From the NCBI GenBank assembly GCA_016840025.1, contig JAEOTF010000044.1:1-13436 (forward strand): 13,436 bases of DNA, in the 5' to 3' direction. Origin of the DNA: Candidatus Hodarchaeota archaeon. GTDB taxonomy: Archaea > Asgardarchaeota > Heimdallarchaeia > Hodarchaeales > YT1-039. The position numbers and the translations under genes were made by a program. The notes beneath the pieces are model-generated. The model was given only the letters and a program-made list of their open reading frames with translations, was not told the DNA's origin and did no database searches. Below, in pieces: positions 12,550-13,436 of the stretch; position 1 is the first letter of the stretch; every line of letters starts with the position of its first letter.

Positions 12550-13380
12550 CTATGTGTTTATTCCCTTTATAATGGAATTAACAGTGCTTTTTAATCCAAT
12601 CCGGGAAGAAATAGGATAATATCCTAAAGCTTGCCTACCAAAAACTTCCTTTCCTAATTTAGAAATATCTGTTAATCCACTTTCCCAAAGCTCCCTTATT
12701 TTCTGGACATTAGCTTCCATGTTTTCGATTCGTAACTGGATGTACTTGCTTGGCTCCCTTAGGACTCCCCGATGAGCACAGATAACTGTTGTATTACTGT
12801 CTATACGATTTAGTAAAGCCTTCAATGTAGAAATAGCTTGTAAATAATCTTCTTCTGGCATAGAATATTTTTTATTCACTGCCATAGGGATCGCATCCCC
12901 TGTAAACAAAATGTCCTCTTCCTGAAGATGATAAGCCACTTGACAACATGTGTGCCCAGGACTTGGGACGATCAGTAATTTTCGCCCATTAGAAGTTTCC
13001 ATTTCCTGCCGAGTTAATATTTGACAGTCAAACAGCTTAGGTCTGCCCCAATAGATCCTGAAAAATAGTGAGAGTTCATCAAAATTATCACGCTTTCTGG
13101 GAGCAAAGATCTTTGCACCTAGTTTTTGTTGAAGAAAGTGGTTATTCCCACAGTGGTCTTCATGTACATGGGTGTTAAATATCGACCAATCGTTTCTAGA
13201 CTTCCTTTCTTCTAAAAACCTTGTAAACTGTGACAGATTACATTTGGTGTTTCCTGTATCGAGAAATACATTATCAATCAGAAGAAAATAAGCCCACATC
13301 AATTGACGACGGAAAAAAGTCGCACAGGTTTTTAACAAGTAAATATCTTCTTGCCCGTCCAGCAACTTGGCTCTAAACAA
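12550..13380 (-). CDS. MBL-fold metallo-hydrolase
   Basis: Metallo-beta-lactamase-fold hydrolases use two metals to cleave thioesters, esters or phosphoesters. The five motifs are in order in this 276-residue protein: FLDTG (39-43), HVHEDH (H71, H73, D75, H76), PGHT (H143), LFTGDAIP (D162) and ICAHRG (H203). All metal ligands are intact. The N-terminal strand pair (AKLLDGQEDIYLLKT, WAYFLLIDNVFLDTG) and an added C-terminal helical domain (residues about 215-270) resemble the glyoxalase-II-like branch of archaea, but no substrate-specific feature was seen. The TTG start is chosen because a GAGGT (13388-13392, minus strand) sits 7 bases upstream, an in-frame TAG occurs about 40 bases upstream, and no ATG begins before residue 28. 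Confidence 0.88.
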   Translation of the reverse strand: MFRAKLLDGQEDIYLLKTCATFFRRQLMWAYFLLIDNVFLDTGNTKCNLSQFTRFLEERKSRNDWSIFNTHVHEDHCGNNHFLQQKLGAKIFAPRKRDNFDELSLFFRIYWGRPKLFDCQILTRQEMETSNGRKLLIVPSPGHTCCQVAYHLQEEDILFTGDAIPMAVNKKYSMPEEDYLQAISTLKALLNRIDSNTTVICAHRGVLREPSKYIQLRIENMEANVQKIRELWESGLTDISKLGKEVFGRQALGYYPISSRIGLKSTVNSIIKGINT

Positions 13381-13387
13381 TAATTTG

Positions 13388-13392
13388 ACCTC
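13388..13392 (-). promoter_or_regulatory. Ribosome binding site GAGGT deciding the TTG start of the MBL gene
   Basis: On the minus strand GAGGT is followed by 7 bases and then TTG (13380). This supports TTG rather than the internal ATG at residue 28, which would remove the first beta strands. Confidence 0.6.
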
Positions 13393-13436
13393 GATTATCT
13401 GTTTTTCAGGGAAGTTAAGCTATCATTAGAGGTTAC

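Overview
The window looks like chromosomal DNA from an AT-rich archaeon. The evidence is TATA-like boxes about 25-30 bases upstream of several starts, GAGGT-type ribosome binding sites, frequent GTG/TTG starts, a two-domain archaeal protein disulfide oxidoreductase, a VapBC-type pair and a TIGR04076-type small protein. A protein with a zinc ribbon and a RING-H2-like finger, and surface proteins ending in one hydrophobic helix plus a short basic tail, would fit an Asgard (Promethearchaeota) lineage. That placement is inference: no rRNA or ribosomal protein gene is present to test it.

Left part (1-4218). A membrane protein built from a tandem duplication ends in a hairpin overlapping its stop codon. 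A 560-base stretch without an intact gene follows, holding what may be decayed coding sequence. Next come a small minus-strand secreted surface protein and a divergent small gene that appear to share one TATA box, a TIGR04076-like protein, and a two-gene unit: a 152-residue internally duplicated protein and a 334-residue protein of about four helical repeats followed by a zinc ribbon and a variant RING finger.

Middle part (4219-8172). A ribbon-helix-helix antitoxin is followed by a PIN-domain toxin whose obvious ATG is out of frame with the PIN domain by one base in an A-run. Then come a tautomerase-superfamily protein, an LsrG/ABM-like monomer and an iron-type alcohol dehydrogenase with one altered metal-ligand position. 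The last two form an operon, and the three together suggest handling of small carbonyl compounds. A secreted, C-terminally anchored C39/papain-like cysteine peptidase follows.

Right part (8173-13436). A tRNA-dihydrouridine synthase converges with an AcuC/class II-type histone-deacetylase-family enzyme that has all its catalytic residues. That enzyme diverges from the protein disulfide oxidoreductase. A small helical protein and a CysM-like cysteine synthase also diverge from a shared promoter region, and an MBL-fold hydrolase with a TTG start closes the window. Most genes are housekeeping or accessory metabolism. The least ordinary items are the RING/repeat protein with its duplicated partner, the shifted PIN toxin start, the carbonyl cluster and the habit of placing terminator-like hairpins on stop codons. 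No CRISPR array, insertion sequence, tRNA or rRNA was seen.
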